DNA of 64,000 bases, from the NCBI RefSeq assembly GCF_024614185.1, contig NZ_JAHTLF010000015.1, forward strand, positions 62,001-126,000, read 5' to 3'. The position numbers were made by a program, and so were the translations under genes. This document shows, in pieces, positions 8,791 to 16,842 of the stretch (the first letter of the stretch is position 1; the number at the start of each line of letters is the position of its first letter). This stretch comes from Nocardioides carbamazepini (GTDB lineage: Bacteria; Actinomycetota; Actinomycetes; Propionibacteriales; Nocardioidaceae). The notes beneath the pieces were generated by a model. The model was given only the letters and a program-made list of their open reading frames with translations, had not been told where the DNA came from and searched no databases.

Positions 8791-8807
8791 TTGTAGGACC
8801 CCTACAA
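8791..8807. promoter_or_regulatory. Palindrome upstream of fabG-fabI (candidate operator)
   Basis: TTGTAGG, a 3-base spacer, then CCTACAA: a perfect inverted repeat of 7-bp arms. It lies 69 bases upstream of the fabG start and 2 bases past the dodecin stop. The symmetry fits a dimeric repressor or activator site controlling fatty-acid synthesis; it could alternatively form a weak hairpin ending the dodecin transcript (no T-tract follows). Confidence 0.5.
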
Positions 8808-8809
8808 GG

Positions 8810-9025
8810 TCACTCGTCATCCTCGAGCCGGAAGCCGATCTTCATGGTGACCTGGAAGTGCTCGACGGTGCCGTCCTTGATCTGGCCGCGGACCTGGGTG
8901 ACCTCGAACCAGTCGAGGTGACGGAGGGTCTGGCCGGCACGCTCGACACCGTTGCGGACGGCCTGGTCGATGCCCTCCGGGGAGGTGCCGACGATCTCAC
9001 TGACGCGGTAGGTGCGGTTCGACAT
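8810..9025 (-). CDS. Dodecin family protein
   Basis: A 71-residue protein that matches dodecin throughout, with SNRTYRVSEIVGTSPEGIDQAV at the start and HLDWFEVTQVRGQI in the middle. The latter holds the Trp that stacks on flavin. Dodecins assemble into hollow dodecamers that store flavins or CoA-type ligands. ATG 9025 has TACGCT (9032-9037 complement) 6 bases upstream, a leaderless-type promoter. It is divergent from the DUF3099 gene. Confidence 0.93.
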   Translation of the reverse strand: MSNRTYRVSEIVGTSPEGIDQAVRNGVERAGQTLRHLDWFEVTQVRGQIKDGTVEHFQVTMKIGFRLEDDE

Positions 9026-9067
9026 GCCAGCAGCGTACTCAGCACCGCACCGGCGTACGCTGAGCGC

Positions 9068-9424
9068 ATGGACGCCATCCGCATCACCACGGCCGGCTCC
9101 AGCCCTCAGGACGACCTGGCCCGGCGGCAGAAGAAGTACGTCATCGCGATGACGATCCGCACCCTCTGCTTCATCGGTGCGGCGATCACCGGCGCGGCCG
9201 GCATCCACTGGCTGTGGCCGATCCTGATCGCGGGGGCGATCATCCTCCCCTACGTCGCGGTGGTGATGGCCAACGCCGAGGACAGCCGTGCCACGTCACT
9301 CCCCCTCACCGGCGGCGGCGACGCCCAGCGCCAGCTCGGGCAGGCTGCCCCAGGCGGGCAGAACGAGCACGGTGAGCCGGGTGGGCAAGGTGAGCACGGC
9401 GGGCACGGCGGGCATGGAGCCTGA
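9068..9424 (+). CDS. DUF3099-family membrane protein
   Basis: A 118-residue protein with a polar N-terminus containing the DUF3099 segment RRQKKYVIAMTIRTLCF, two membrane segments (about residues 25-45 and 49-69), and a cytoplasmic or external tail rich in Gly, Gln and His (GEHGGHGGHGA). The family is actinobacterial and of unknown function. ATG 9068 follows TACGCT (9056-9061) by 6 bases. Its last 11 bases overlap the next gene. Confidence 0.85.
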   Translation: MDAIRITTAGSSPQDDLARRQKKYVIAMTIRTLCFIGAAITGAAGIHWLWPILIAGAIILPYVAVVMANAEDSRATSLPLTGGGDAQRQLGQAAPGGQNEHGEPGGQGEHGGHGGHGA

Positions 9425-9602
9425 TATCTGCTCGGCCCGGGGCTGTCGTGAGCCGGCCACCTGGCAGCTGCTGTGGAACAACCCCAAGATCCACACCCCC
9501 GAGCGCCGCAAGACCTGGCTTGCCTGCGAGGGCCACCGGGAGTCGCTCGAGACGTTCCTCGGCGCGCGCGGCTTCCTGAAGGAGACGGTCCCGCACCGTT
9601 GA
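9414..9602 (+). CDS. Small conserved Cys-rich protein
   Basis: A 62-residue protein with CSARGC at residues 6-11 and CEGHRE at about 39-44, around a conserved core WNNPKIHTPERRKTWLACE. The CxxxxC and CxxH spacing suggests a small zinc-binding fold. Homologues of this size are common in actinobacteria, sometimes carrying the misleading label acetone carboxylase. It overlaps the DUF3099 gene by 11 bases (ATG inside GGCATGGAGCCTGA), so it is probably translationally coupled. Its TGA stop is the first triplet of a 22-bp repeat array. Confidence 0.82.
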   Translation: MEPDICSARGCREPATWQLLWNNPKIHTPERRKTWLACEGHRESLETFLGARGFLKETVPHR

Positions 9603-9675
9603 GTCGTCGGTTCTGACCCCTCGACTCGTCGGTTCTGACCCCTCGACTCGTCAGTTCTGACCCCTCGACTCGTCA
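9600..9675 (+). repeat. Left 22-bp tandem array of DUF559 cassette 1
   Basis: Three 22-bp units start at 9600, 9622 and 9644, followed by a 10-base partial fourth at 9666. The first is TGAGTCGTCG-GT-TCTGACCCCT; later units begin CGACTCGTC. The leading TGA of unit 1 is the stop codon of the upstream gene. The same unit recurs in inverted orientation after the cassette gene. Confidence 0.92.
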
Positions 9676-9703
9676 CTCTGGTCTCACGGACGTCTCTCCG
9701 CCC

Positions 9704-9739
9704 TCCACAGGTACGGCGCCGGCGGCTCCCCTCCACAGG
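9704..9739 (+). promoter_or_regulatory. Paired TCCACAGG boxes, 28-bp spacing (cassette 1)
   Basis: TCCACAGG occurs at 9704-9711 and again at 9732-9739, 28 bases apart, 50 bases before the ATG of the cassette gene. The second DUF559-type gene has the same two boxes at the same spacing. The core TCCACA also occurs in DnaA boxes, but the full DnaA consensus is not matched. Confidence 0.5.
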
Positions 9740-9789
9740 CCCCGCCGCCTCGCCCCCGGCCGACGCCCGATCCGCACCATCGTCGAGGG

Positions 9790-10719
9790 ATGGAGATCGA
9801 TGACTTCCCGACAGCCCCGTTCCACGTTCGCGACGCCGAGTCGCACGGCCTGACCCACTCACGCATCCGACGCGCCCTGGCCGCCGGACTGCTCACCCGG
9901 ATCGGCCGCGGCACCTATCGCCGTACCGACTCCTTCGACTCGATCGCGCTGCGTGTCCTGGCCGTCCGATGCTCGGTCGCGGCAGACCAGATCGTGGTCG
10001 ACCGGACTGCTGCCTGGGTCCACGGCGTGGACCTCTACCCCTCCGGCGAGAGCGAGGTGCGCCCACCCATCGAGACCTGCTCCTTGCGGGGGCACCGCGC
10101 GACCCGACGGTGCGAGCTCGACGGTCGAGAGCGTGATCTCCTGCCGAGCGACATCGTCGAGCTGCGCGGTCTGCGGGTGACCTCGCCCCTGCGCACCTCC
10201 CTCGATCTCGGCTGCCACCTACGGCGCCGTGAGGCCTTCGCAGCGATGTGCCTGCTCGCCCGCCAGCACGGACTCACCCGCGCGGACCTGTTGCGCGAGG
10301 TGCAGCGGTTCCGGCGGCGTCGTGGGGTCGTCCAGTGTCGTGAGCTCGCGGCACTCGTGGATCCGCGCGTCGAGTCGCACCGCGAGGCATGGGTCCTGTT
10401 GGAGCTCCACGACGAAGGACTCCCGAGACCGGAGCCGCAGTGGTGGATCGAGGTGAACGGGGTGCCGACCTATCGCCTCGACTTCGCCTATCCGTCGGCC
10501 CGCGTCTGCGTGGAGTACGACGGCGAGGAGTTCCACGACCTGACCGAGGCGCAGCGGGCCAGCGACCGGGAGCGCCGCCGCTGGCTACGGGACAACGGGT
10601 GGACGGTGATCGTCGTCAAGCGTGGCGACTTCACCGGCCCGGCGAGGGACCGGTGGATCCGGAGCGTGGAGCAGGCACTCGCGGCGACGTACTCCAACCG
10701 TCGCTGGCCGAAGTGGTGA
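9790..10719 (+). CDS. AbiEi-type winged-helix plus DUF559 nuclease-like protein (cassette 1)
   Basis: A 309-residue two-domain protein. Residues 12-50 resemble the winged-helix head of AbiEi-type antitoxin-domain proteins (GLTHSRIRRALAAGLLTRIGRGTYRR). A middle region holds GLRVTSPLRTSLDLG (128-142). The C-terminus resembles DUF559/Vsr-like PD-(D/E)xK nucleases: EAWVLLELHDEGLPRPEPQ, then RLDFAYP with Asp231, VEYDGEEFH with Glu242 and Asp244, and RERRRWLRDNGWTVI. These residues fit a nuclease core, but activity is inferred only. No AbiEii toxin gene is adjacent. The gene lies between two convergent genes and is bracketed by inverted 22-bp arrays; a second copy of the architecture is at 49.7 kb. 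Confidence 0.82.
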   Translation: MEIDDFPTAPFHVRDAESHGLTHSRIRRALAAGLLTRIGRGTYRRTDSFDSIALRVLAVRCSVAADQIVVDRTAAWVHGVDLYPSGESEVRPPIETCSLRGHRATRRCELDGRERDLLPSDIVELRGLRVTSPLRTSLDLGCHLRRREAFAAMCLLARQHGLTRADLLREVQRFRRRRGVVQCRELAALVDPRVESHREAWVLLELHDEGLPRPEPQWWIEVNGVPTYRLDFAYPSARVCVEYDGEEFHDLTEAQRASDRERRRWLRDNGWTVIVVKRGDFTGPARDRWIRSVEQALAATYSNRRWPKW

Positions 10720-10723
10720 CGGG

Positions 10724-10789
10724 ACCGGTCGGAACCGACGACTGGACCGGTCAGAGGCGACGACTCAAGGGGTCAGAGGCGACGACTCA
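10724..10789 (-). repeat. Right 22-bp tandem array of DUF559 cassette 1 (inverted)
   Basis: Read on the minus strand from the moaA stop, three 22-bp units start at 10789, 10767 and 10745. The first is TGAGTCGTCG-CC-TCTGACCCCT and the third CCAGTCGTCG-GT-TCCGACCGGT; a partial fourth runs to the cassette gene's stop. These are the left-array units in opposite orientation. The first TGA is the moaA stop codon. Confidence 0.92.
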
Positions 10790-11779
10790 ACCACCAATGG
10801 CGGACATCGGGCGGTCGGGCTGCAGGAACGTCGGGTCGTCGATGCCGTGACCGGGCAGCTTGCCCCACATCGCGGCGCGCCAGCGCTCGGCGAGCTCGTC
10901 ATCGCTGGCGCCGGAGCGCATGGCGACGCGCAGGTCGGACTCGGAGCGGGCGAAGAGGCAGTTGCGGACCTGGCCGTCGGCGGTGAGGCGGACCCGGTCG
11001 CAGTCACCGCAGAACGGACGGGTGACCGAGGCGATCACGCCGACGGTCGCCGGGCCGCCGTCGACGGCGAAGAGCTCGGCGGGGGCGCTCCCCCGGGGCT
11101 CGGCCGCCGGGGAGAGCCGGAAGGCGGCGGACAGCGACGCCAGGATCTCGTCGGCGGTCACCATCGCGTCGCGGTGCCAGCCGTGCTGGGCGTCGAGCGG
11201 CATCTGCTCGATGAAGCGCAGGTGGTAGCCGCGCTCCAGGCACCAGGCCAGCAGCTCGGGGGCCTGGTCGTCGTTGACGCCGCGCAGGAGGACGGCGTTG
11301 ACCTTCACCGGGCCCAGGCCGGCCGCCTCGGCCGCGGCGAGGCCCTCGACCACGTCGGTGAAGCGGTCGCGGCGGGTGATCTCGTGGAAGGTGTCGCTGC
11401 GGACCGTGTCGAGGCTGACGTTCGCGCGGCTCAGTCCGGCCTCGGCCAGCGCCTGCGCGGTGCGGGCCAGTCCGAGCGCGTTGGTGGTGATCGACATCTC
11501 GACGCCGGCGTCGAGCGCGCGCACCCGCCGCACGATGTCGACCAGGCCGCGGCGCACGAGCGGCTCGCCGCCGGTGAACCGGACCTCGCGGACACCGAGC
11601 CTCTGGACCGCGACGCCGATCAGGCGGACGACCTCGTCGTCGGAGAGCTGGTCGTCGCTCGGCAGCCAGTCGAGCCCCTCGGGCGGCATGCAGTAGGTGC
11701 AGCGCAGGTTGCAGCGGTCGGTGAGCGACACCCGTAGGTCGGTCGCGGTCCGTCCGTGCTGGTCGAGGAGAGGCTGCAC
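10787..11779 (-). CDS. moaA: GTP 3',8-cyclase (molybdenum cofactor biosynthesis)
   Basis: A 330-residue radical SAM enzyme that converts GTP to the cyclic precursor of molybdopterin with MoaC. The N-terminal cluster motif is CNLRCTYC (Cys23, Cys27, Cys30), followed by FTGGEPL. The C-terminal cluster lies in FCGDCDRVRLTADGQVRNCLF. The canonical C-terminal Gly-Gly (MSAIGG) required for activity is intact, so the neighbouring repeat array has not truncated it. The GTG start at 11779 has TAGACT (11786-11791 complement) 6 bases upstream. No other moa gene is in the window. Confidence 0.96.
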   Translation of the reverse strand: MQPLLDQHGRTATDLRVSLTDRCNLRCTYCMPPEGLDWLPSDDQLSDDEVVRLIGVAVQRLGVREVRFTGGEPLVRRGLVDIVRRVRALDAGVEMSITTNALGLARTAQALAEAGLSRANVSLDTVRSDTFHEITRRDRFTDVVEGLAAAEAAGLGPVKVNAVLLRGVNDDQAPELLAWCLERGYHLRFIEQMPLDAQHGWHRDAMVTADEILASLSAAFRLSPAAEPRGSAPAELFAVDGGPATVGVIASVTRPFCGDCDRVRLTADGQVRNCLFARSESDLRVAMRSGASDDELAERWRAAMWGKLPGHGIDDPTFLQPDRPMSAIGG

Positions 11780-11822
11780 CCCATCAGTCTAGGCACGCCG
11801 GGGTCGTGGCTACCGTTGTCCC

Positions 11823-12725
11823 GTGTTCTCCTGGCTGTCCTCGTGGCGATTCCTGCTCAGTCGCCGCTGGGTCCTGTTCTTCGTGGCGATCATCGTCGTC
11901 GGCTGGGCGACCTGGTGGCTGGGCGAGTGGCAGTTCGGCCGGCTCGAGGATCGCAAGGACCGCAATGCCGTCGTGCGGGCCAACGAGGACCGCGCGCCGG
12001 CCGACGTCAGCGAGGTGCTGGCCCCGGGGCGGAAGGTCAGCGAGGACGACGAATGGCGTGTCATCACCGCCACCGGTGAGTACGACAGGGACGACACCGT
12101 CGTGGTCCGCTACCGCACCCGCAACAGCTACCCGGGCGTCGAGGTCGTCGTACCGCTCGTCACGACGGCCGGTACGACGCTCCTGGTGGACCGGGGCTGG
12201 TTCGGCACCGACGACCCCGTGATCAAGGGGATGGACCTGCCCGCGCCGCCGGCGGGCGAGGTGACCATCACCGGCTGGGTCCGGGCCGACGGCACGGGGA
12301 GGAGCACCGACGTCGACGACCACTCGACCCGGGCGATCGCCAGCGGGCCGATCGGCGACGCGATCGGCCGCGAGGTCTACACCGGCTTCGTCGCCCTCAA
12401 GGCCGAGGACCCGGCGGCCGACGAGGAGCTCGCGCCGGTGCAGCTGCCCGAGCTCGACGAGGGTCCGCACTTCTTCTACGGGCTGCAGTGGTGGTTCTTC
12501 GGCATCCTCGCGTTCGGCGGCTTCCTCTACCTCGCCTGGGACGAGCGCCGGCTCGGACCGCGCGGCCAGCGGGTCGGCGCCACCCGCCGGTCCGGCGGAC
12601 CGTTCTCGCGTCAGAGCGCCCGGAGCGACCCGCCGTCGACGGGCAGCATCACCCCGGACAGGTACGACGCCGCGGGTGACAGCACGAACGCCGCCACCCG
12701 GCCGAACTCCTCCGGCCGGCCGTAG
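11823..12725 (+). CDS. SURF1-family cytochrome oxidase assembly protein
   Basis: A 300-residue protein with the SURF1 topology: an N-terminal membrane segment (residues 14-34, ending in GEWQFGRLEDRKDRNA), a large external domain with VDRGWFG, and a second membrane segment near 218-240 (YGLQWWFFGILAFGGFLYLAW). SURF1 helps insert heme a into cytochrome c oxidase, consistent with ctaA and ctaB further along. GTG 11823 follows TACCGT (11811-11816) by 6 bases. The last 115 bases overlap the 3' end of the SDR gene on the other strand, so the C-terminal tail past residue 262 is unusually long and low-complexity. Confidence 0.9.
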   Translation: MFSWLSSWRFLLSRRWVLFFVAIIVVGWATWWLGEWQFGRLEDRKDRNAVVRANEDRAPADVSEVLAPGRKVSEDDEWRVITATGEYDRDDTVVVRYRTRNSYPGVEVVVPLVTTAGTTLLVDRGWFGTDDPVIKGMDLPAPPAGEVTITGWVRADGTGRSTDVDDHSTRAIASGPIGDAIGREVYTGFVALKAEDPAADEELAPVQLPELDEGPHFFYGLQWWFFGILAFGGFLYLAWDERRLGPRGQRVGATRRSGGPFSRQSARSDPPSTGSITPDRYDAAGDSTNAATRPNSSGRP

Positions 12726-13372
12726 CGCCGCAGCGGGATCCGCGCCGTCGCCCTCGCCCGCGCGGCGTCGGGGTCGCCCTGGGCGGAGTCGAGCTCGATG
12801 ATCCGCTCGGTGCCGACCCGACCGGGCAGCACGCCGTTGACCCGGATGCCGCGGGGACCGAGCTCGTCGGCGAGCGTCTTGGCCGCCATCGCCAGACCGG
12901 GGCGCAGGCCGTTGGAGATGGCGAGGTCGAGGATCGGCTCGCGCACACTGGTCGACAGGACGAACGCGATCGAGCCGCCGTCGCCCAGCACCGCGCCGAC
13001 CTCGCGAGCCAGGCGGACCGCGCCCAGGAAGACCGAGCCGAACGCGGCGGTCCACTGTTCGTCGCTCATCTCGGTGATCAGCCCCGGTGGTGGTCCGCCG
13101 ACGCTGATCAGTACGCCGTCGACCCGGCCCCAGGCACCTCGGGCGGCGTCGATCAGCGCGGCCGGCGTGCCGGGGTCGGCGTTGTCGGCCACCACGCCGC
13201 GGGCGTGCTCGGGTCCGCCGAGGGCGGCGACGGCCGCGTCGACCGACGCCGCCTTGCGTCCCGAGACGACGACGCGCGCGCCGTCGGCGACGAGCGCCTC
13301 GGCGGTGGCGCGGCCCAGGCCACGGGTGGCACCCGTGAGCAGGTAGACGCGGTCCTTCAGCTGCAGGTCCAT
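12611..13372 (-). CDS. SDR-family protein lacking the Tyr-x3-Lys catalytic pair
   Basis: A 253-residue short-chain dehydrogenase/reductase-type protein with the cofactor motif TGATRGLG near residue 14 and the usual C-terminal SYLSGVMLPVDGG. Where the catalytic YxxxK should be, the sequence reads ISNGLRPGLAMAAK: no Tyr is present and the Lys position is Arg. The segment SVGGPPPG replaces the usual NNAG. It therefore belongs to an atypical SDR subgroup whose activity is uncertain. The ATG overlaps the glpD stop (TGATG), placing it as third gene of the glpK-glpD operon. Confidence 0.85.
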   Translation of the reverse strand: MDLQLKDRVYLLTGATRGLGRATAEALVADGARVVVSGRKAASVDAAVAALGGPEHARGVVADNADPGTPAALIDAARGAWGRVDGVLISVGGPPPGLITEMSDEQWTAAFGSVFLGAVRLAREVGAVLGDGGSIAFVLSTSVREPILDLAISNGLRPGLAMAAKTLADELGPRGIRVNGVLPGRVGTERIIELDSAQGDPDAARARATARIPLRRYGRPEEFGRVAAFVLSPAASYLSGVMLPVDGGSLRAL

Positions 13373-15129
13373 CAGGAGGTCTCCATCGACTCGATCTCTT
13401 CGGCGATCCGGGACACCGGTACGACGTCGGGTGCGCCCTTGCGCGCGGCGTCGGCCGTGTGGTCGTCGGGCTGCCGCTGGCTCTCGCGCTCGGCCTCGAC
13501 CCGCTTGAGGTAGTGCTGGAGCTCCCGGGCGTGCTGGTCGGAGTCCCAGCGCAGGTGTCCGCGGACCAGGTCGGCGACGTACGGCGCCGCCGCGGCTCCC
13601 CGGTCGAAGGTCTCGAAGGAGACCCGCAGCCGCCGGGTCAGGATGTCGTCGAGGTGCCGCGCGCCCTCGTGGGTGACCGCATAGACCGCCTCGGCCATCA
13701 GGTAGTCCTCGGCGCCAGGCAGCGGCTCGCGGAGGTCGGGCTCGGCGGCGATCAGGTCGAGGACCTCCAGTACCAGCGACCCGTAGCGCTCCAGCAGGTG
13801 CTCCACCCGGTTGATCGCCAGCCCGGACTGCGTGGCCAGCGCGCGACGCTGGTTCCACAGCGCCTGGTAGCCGTCGGCGCCGACGAGCGGCACCCGCTCC
13901 GTCACGCACTCCCCCACCTTGCGGCCCAGCACGGTCTCCAGGCCGTGGACCGCCTCGTCGACGGCGTCGGCGGCCATCACCCGGTAGGTCGTGTACTTCC
14001 CGCCCGCGACGACGACCAGGCCGGGCACGCTGTGCGCCACGGCATGCTCGCGGGAGAGCTTCGAGGTCGCCTCGGACTCGCCGGCGAGGAGCGGGCGAAG
14101 ACCGGCGTACACGCCCTCGACGTCGTCGCGGGTCAGCGGCACCTCGAGCACCCGGTTGACGTGCTCGAGGAGGTAGTCGATGTCGCTGCTGCTGGCCGCC
14201 GGGTGGTCCTTGGAGAGTTCCCAGTCGGTGTCGGTGGTGCCGATGATCCAGTGCCGCTTCCACGGGATCACGAAGAGCACGGACTTCTCCGTGCGCAGGA
14301 TCAGCCCGGTCTCGCCGCGGATCCGGTCGCGCGGCACGACGAGGTGGATGCCCTTGCTGGCCCGGACCTTGAACTGCCCGCGCTCGCGCGCCATGGCCTG
14401 CGTCTCGTCGGTCCACACCCCGGTCGCGTTGATCACCTGGGAGGCGCGGATCTCGAAGCGGTGGCCGGTCTCGAGGTCGACGACCTCGGCGCCGACGACG
14501 CGCTCGCTCTCCTTGATCAGCCCGAGCACGCGGGTGCGGGAGGCCACCGCGGCGCCGTACGTCGCTGCGGTGCGCGCGAGGAACATGGTGTGACGGGCGT
14601 CGTCGACCTGGGCGTCGTAGTAGCGGATCGCGCCGACGAGCGCGTCCTTGCGCAGGGACGGGAACGCCTTGCGGGCGCCGCGGCGGGTGAGGTGCTTGTG
14701 GACCGGCATGCCGTCGCCGTAGCCGCTGGCCTTGGACAGGGCGTCGTACATCGCGACGCCGGTGCCGGCGTACCAGCGCTCCCAGCCCAGTCCGGTGAGC
14801 GGGTAGAGGAAGGGCACCGGGCGCACCAGGTGCGGGGCCAGCCGCTGCATGAGCAGGCCGCGCTCCTTGAGCGCCTCGGCGACCAGCCGGAAGTCGAGCA
14901 TCTCGAGGTAGCGCAGGCCACCGTGGACGAGCTTGGAGCTGCGGCTCGAGGTGCCGGACGCGAAGTCGCGTGCCTCGACCAGGCCCACGGAGAGGCCGCG
15001 GGTCGCGGCGTCGAGGGCCGCGCCGGAGCCGACCACGCCGCCACCGATGACCAGGACGTCGAGGTGCTGGGCGGCCAGCCGCTTGAGCGCGGCGCTGCGG
15101 GCGCGGGGCGAGAGCGCTGCGGGATTCAT
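13372..15129 (-). CDS. glpD: Glycerol-3-phosphate dehydrogenase (FAD, aerobic)
   Basis: This 585-residue flavoprotein oxidises sn-glycerol 3-phosphate to dihydroxyacetone phosphate and feeds electrons to quinone at the membrane. It has an N-terminal FAD-binding motif [20 protein letters not shown], the substrate region [17 protein letters not shown], and [11 protein letters not shown] before the C-terminal DAO_C domain. The length fits the actinobacterial GlpD family. The ATG overlaps the glpK stop by 4 bases (ATGA), so kinase and dehydrogenase are co-translated. Confidence 0.96.
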   Translation of the reverse strand: MNPAALSPRARSAALKRLAAQHLDVLVIGGGVVGSGAALDAATRGLSVGLVEARDFASGTSSRSSKLVHGGLRYLEMLDFRLVAEALKERGLLMQRLAPHLVRPVPFLYPLTGLGWERWYAGTGVAMYDALSKASGYGDGMPVHKHLTRRGARKAFPSLRKDALVGAIRYYDAQVDDARHTMFLARTAATYGAAVASRTRVLGLIKESERVVGAEVVDLETGHRFEIRASQVINATGVWTDETQAMARERGQFKVRASKGIHLVVPRDRIRGETGLILRTEKSVLFVIPWKRHWIIGTTDTDWELSKDHPAASSSDIDYLLEHVNRVLEVPLTRDDVEGVYAGLRPLLAGESEATSKLSREHAVAHSVPGLVVVAGGKYTTYRVMAADAVDEAVHGLETVLGRKVGECVTERVPLVGADGYQALWNQRRALATQSGLAINRVEHLLERYGSLVLEVLDLIAAEPDLREPLPGAEDYLMAEAVYAVTHEGARHLDDILTRRLRVSFETFDRGAAAAPYVADLVRGHLRWDSDQHARELQHYLKRVEAERESQRQPDDHTADAARKGAPDVVPVSRIAEEIESMETS

Positions 15130-16655
15130 CGGCCTGCCACCTCCACCCAGTCCAGCGTGCGTTGCACGGCCTTCTTCCACTGGGCATAGCCCGCCTCCCG
15201 GCGTTCCTCGTCCCAGTGCGGCTCCCAGCGGGTGTCCTCACGCCAGTTCTGCCGGAGCTCGTCGGTGTCGCGCCAGTAGCCCACCGACAGCCCGGCGGCG
15301 TAGGCCGCGCCCAGGGCCGTGGTCTCCGGCACCACCGGCCGCGACACCGGTACGCCGAGCACGTCGGCCTGGATCTGCATGCACAGGTCGTTGAGGGTGA
15401 CGCCGCCGTCCACCTTGAGCACCTCCAGCTCGACTCCGGAGTCCGCCGACATCGCCTCGATCACGTCCCGGGACTGGTAGCAGATCGCCTCGAGGGTCGC
15501 GCGCGCGACGTGGGCGTTGGTGTTGAAGCGCGAGAGGCCGACGATCGCGCCGCGGGCGTCGGAGCGCCAGTAGGGCGCGAACAGCCCCGAGAAGGCGGGC
15601 ACGAAGTAGACGCCTCCGTTGTCGTCGACCTGCCGGGCCAGGGACTCCGACTCCGCCGCGCCGCTGATGATGCCGAGCTGGTCGCGCAGCCACTGCACGG
15701 CCGACCCGGTGACGGCGATCGATCCCTCCAGCGCGTAGACGCACGGCTCGTCGCCCAGCCGGTAGGCCGGCGTGGTCAGCAGTCCCGCTCTCGAGCGGAC
15801 GATCTCGGTGCCGGTGTTGAGCAGCATGAAGTTGCCGGTGCCGTAGGTGTTCTTCGCCTCGCCCGGGGCGAAGCAGACCTGACCGACGGTGGCGGCCTGC
15901 TGGTCACCGAGGATGCCGGTGATCGGCACCTCGCCGCCGAAGGGACCCCGGCTGCGGGTGAGGCCGTACGGCGTGGTCGCGGACGACTCCCGGATCTCGG
16001 GCAGCATCGCCCGGGGCACGCCGAAGAAGCCCAGCAGCTCCTCGTCCCAGTCGAGGGTCTCGAGATCCATCAGCATGGTCCGGCCGGCGTTGGTCACGTC
16101 GGTGACGTGCACGCCGCCGTCCGGGCCGCCGGTGAGGTTCCACAGGACCCACGTGTCGGACGTGCCGAAGAGCACGTCGCCGCGCTCGGCGGCGTCGCGC
16201 GCGCCGGGGACGCTCTCGAGGATCCACTGCAGCTTGCCGCCGGAGAAGTACGTCGCCGGAGGCAGTCCGGCGCGGTGGCGGATCACGTCGCCGCGACCGT
16301 CGCGGTCCAGGGCCGCGGCGATCGCGTCGGTCCGGGTGTCCTGCCACACGATCGCGTTGTGGAGCGGACGTCCCGTGCGGCGGTCCCACACGATCGTCGT
16401 CTCCCGCTGGTTGGTGATGCCGATCGCCGCCAGGTCCTCGACGCCGAGTCGGGCCTTGCCGAGCGCGGTCTGCACGACCGCGGAGGTGCGCTCCCAGATC
16501 TCGACCGGGTTGTGCTCGACCCAGCCCGCCCGCGGCAGGATCTGCTGGTGCTCGAGCTGGTGCCGGGCGATCTCGGTGCCGTCGTGGTCGAAGACCATGA
16601 AGCGGGTGCTCGTCGTACCTTGGTCGATCGCCCCCACGAAGCGTGCCTCAGCCAT
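15126..16655 (-). CDS. glpK: Glycerol kinase
   Basis: This 509-residue FGGY-family kinase phosphorylates glycerol to glycerol 3-phosphate. The N-terminus has the ATP motif [11 protein letters not shown]; further motifs are [27 protein letters not shown] and [18 protein letters not shown] 16655 is the first in-frame start that keeps the family N-terminus; a TAGGCT hexamer (16663-16668 complement) is 7 bases upstream. The promoter region is one arm of a 19-bp inverted repeat shared with the divergent ABC transporter gene. No glpF is visible nearby. Confidence 0.97.
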   Translation of the reverse strand: MAEARFVGAIDQGTTSTRFMVFDHDGTEIARHQLEHQQILPRAGWVEHNPVEIWERTSAVVQTALGKARLGVEDLAAIGITNQRETTIVWDRRTGRPLHNAIVWQDTRTDAIAAALDRDGRGDVIRHRAGLPPATYFSGGKLQWILESVPGARDAAERGDVLFGTSDTWVLWNLTGGPDGGVHVTDVTNAGRTMLMDLETLDWDEELLGFFGVPRAMLPEIRESSATTPYGLTRSRGPFGGEVPITGILGDQQAATVGQVCFAPGEAKNTYGTGNFMLLNTGTEIVRSRAGLLTTPAYRLGDEPCVYALEGSIAVTGSAVQWLRDQLGIISGAAESESLARQVDDNGGVYFVPAFSGLFAPYWRSDARGAIVGLSRFNTNAHVARATLEAICYQSRDVIEAMSADSGVELEVLKVDGGVTLNDLCMQIQADVLGVPVSRPVVPETTALGAAYAAGLSVGYWRDTDELRQNWREDTRWEPHWDEERREAGYAQWKKAVQRTLDWVEVAGR

Positions 16656-16662
16656 GGTCCCC

Positions 16663-16835
16663 AGCCTAGAGATCCCGCCCACAGGTGTCGCCTGCTGCGC
16701 GCCGCGACGCACGCACACTGGCGGCGTTGCGGCCGCTCGACGTGCGCCCAGCATGCCTTCGCGTCCGCGCCTTGCCATCGCACGCGCCTCGTGACGCTCG
16801 CGACGCCGCCACCTGTGGGCGGGATCTCCTAGGGT
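16663..16835. promoter_or_regulatory. Mirror-image divergent promoter pair (glpK / ABC exporter)
   Basis: CACCTGTGGGCGGGATCTC occurs at 16810-16828 and, perfectly inverted, at 16669-16687. In both directions it is followed by a TAGG(C/G)T hexamer and then a start codon 7 bases later (glpK at 16655, ABC ATPase at 16843). The two divergent genes thus share one duplicated promoter or operator sequence, 122 bp apart. Confidence 0.75.
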
Positions 16836-16842
16836 GAGGGGC

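Noticed and set aside
9704..9739. Replication origin (DnaA boxes)
   Set aside because: Only TCCACA is shared with the DnaA box. There are two copies, no cluster, no AT-rich unwinding region and no dnaA or dnaN.
9790..10719. Complete AbiE toxin-antitoxin system
   Set aside because: Only the antitoxin-like head is present, fused to a nuclease-like domain. No AbiEii nucleotidyltransferase gene lies nearby at either locus.
9600..10789. CRISPR array
   Set aside because: Repeats are contiguous with no spacers, only four units, inverted on the two sides, and no cas genes are present.
10787..10792. Truncation of moaA by the repeat array
   Set aside because: The protein still ends in the canonical Gly-Gly, so the repeat only supplies the stop codon.
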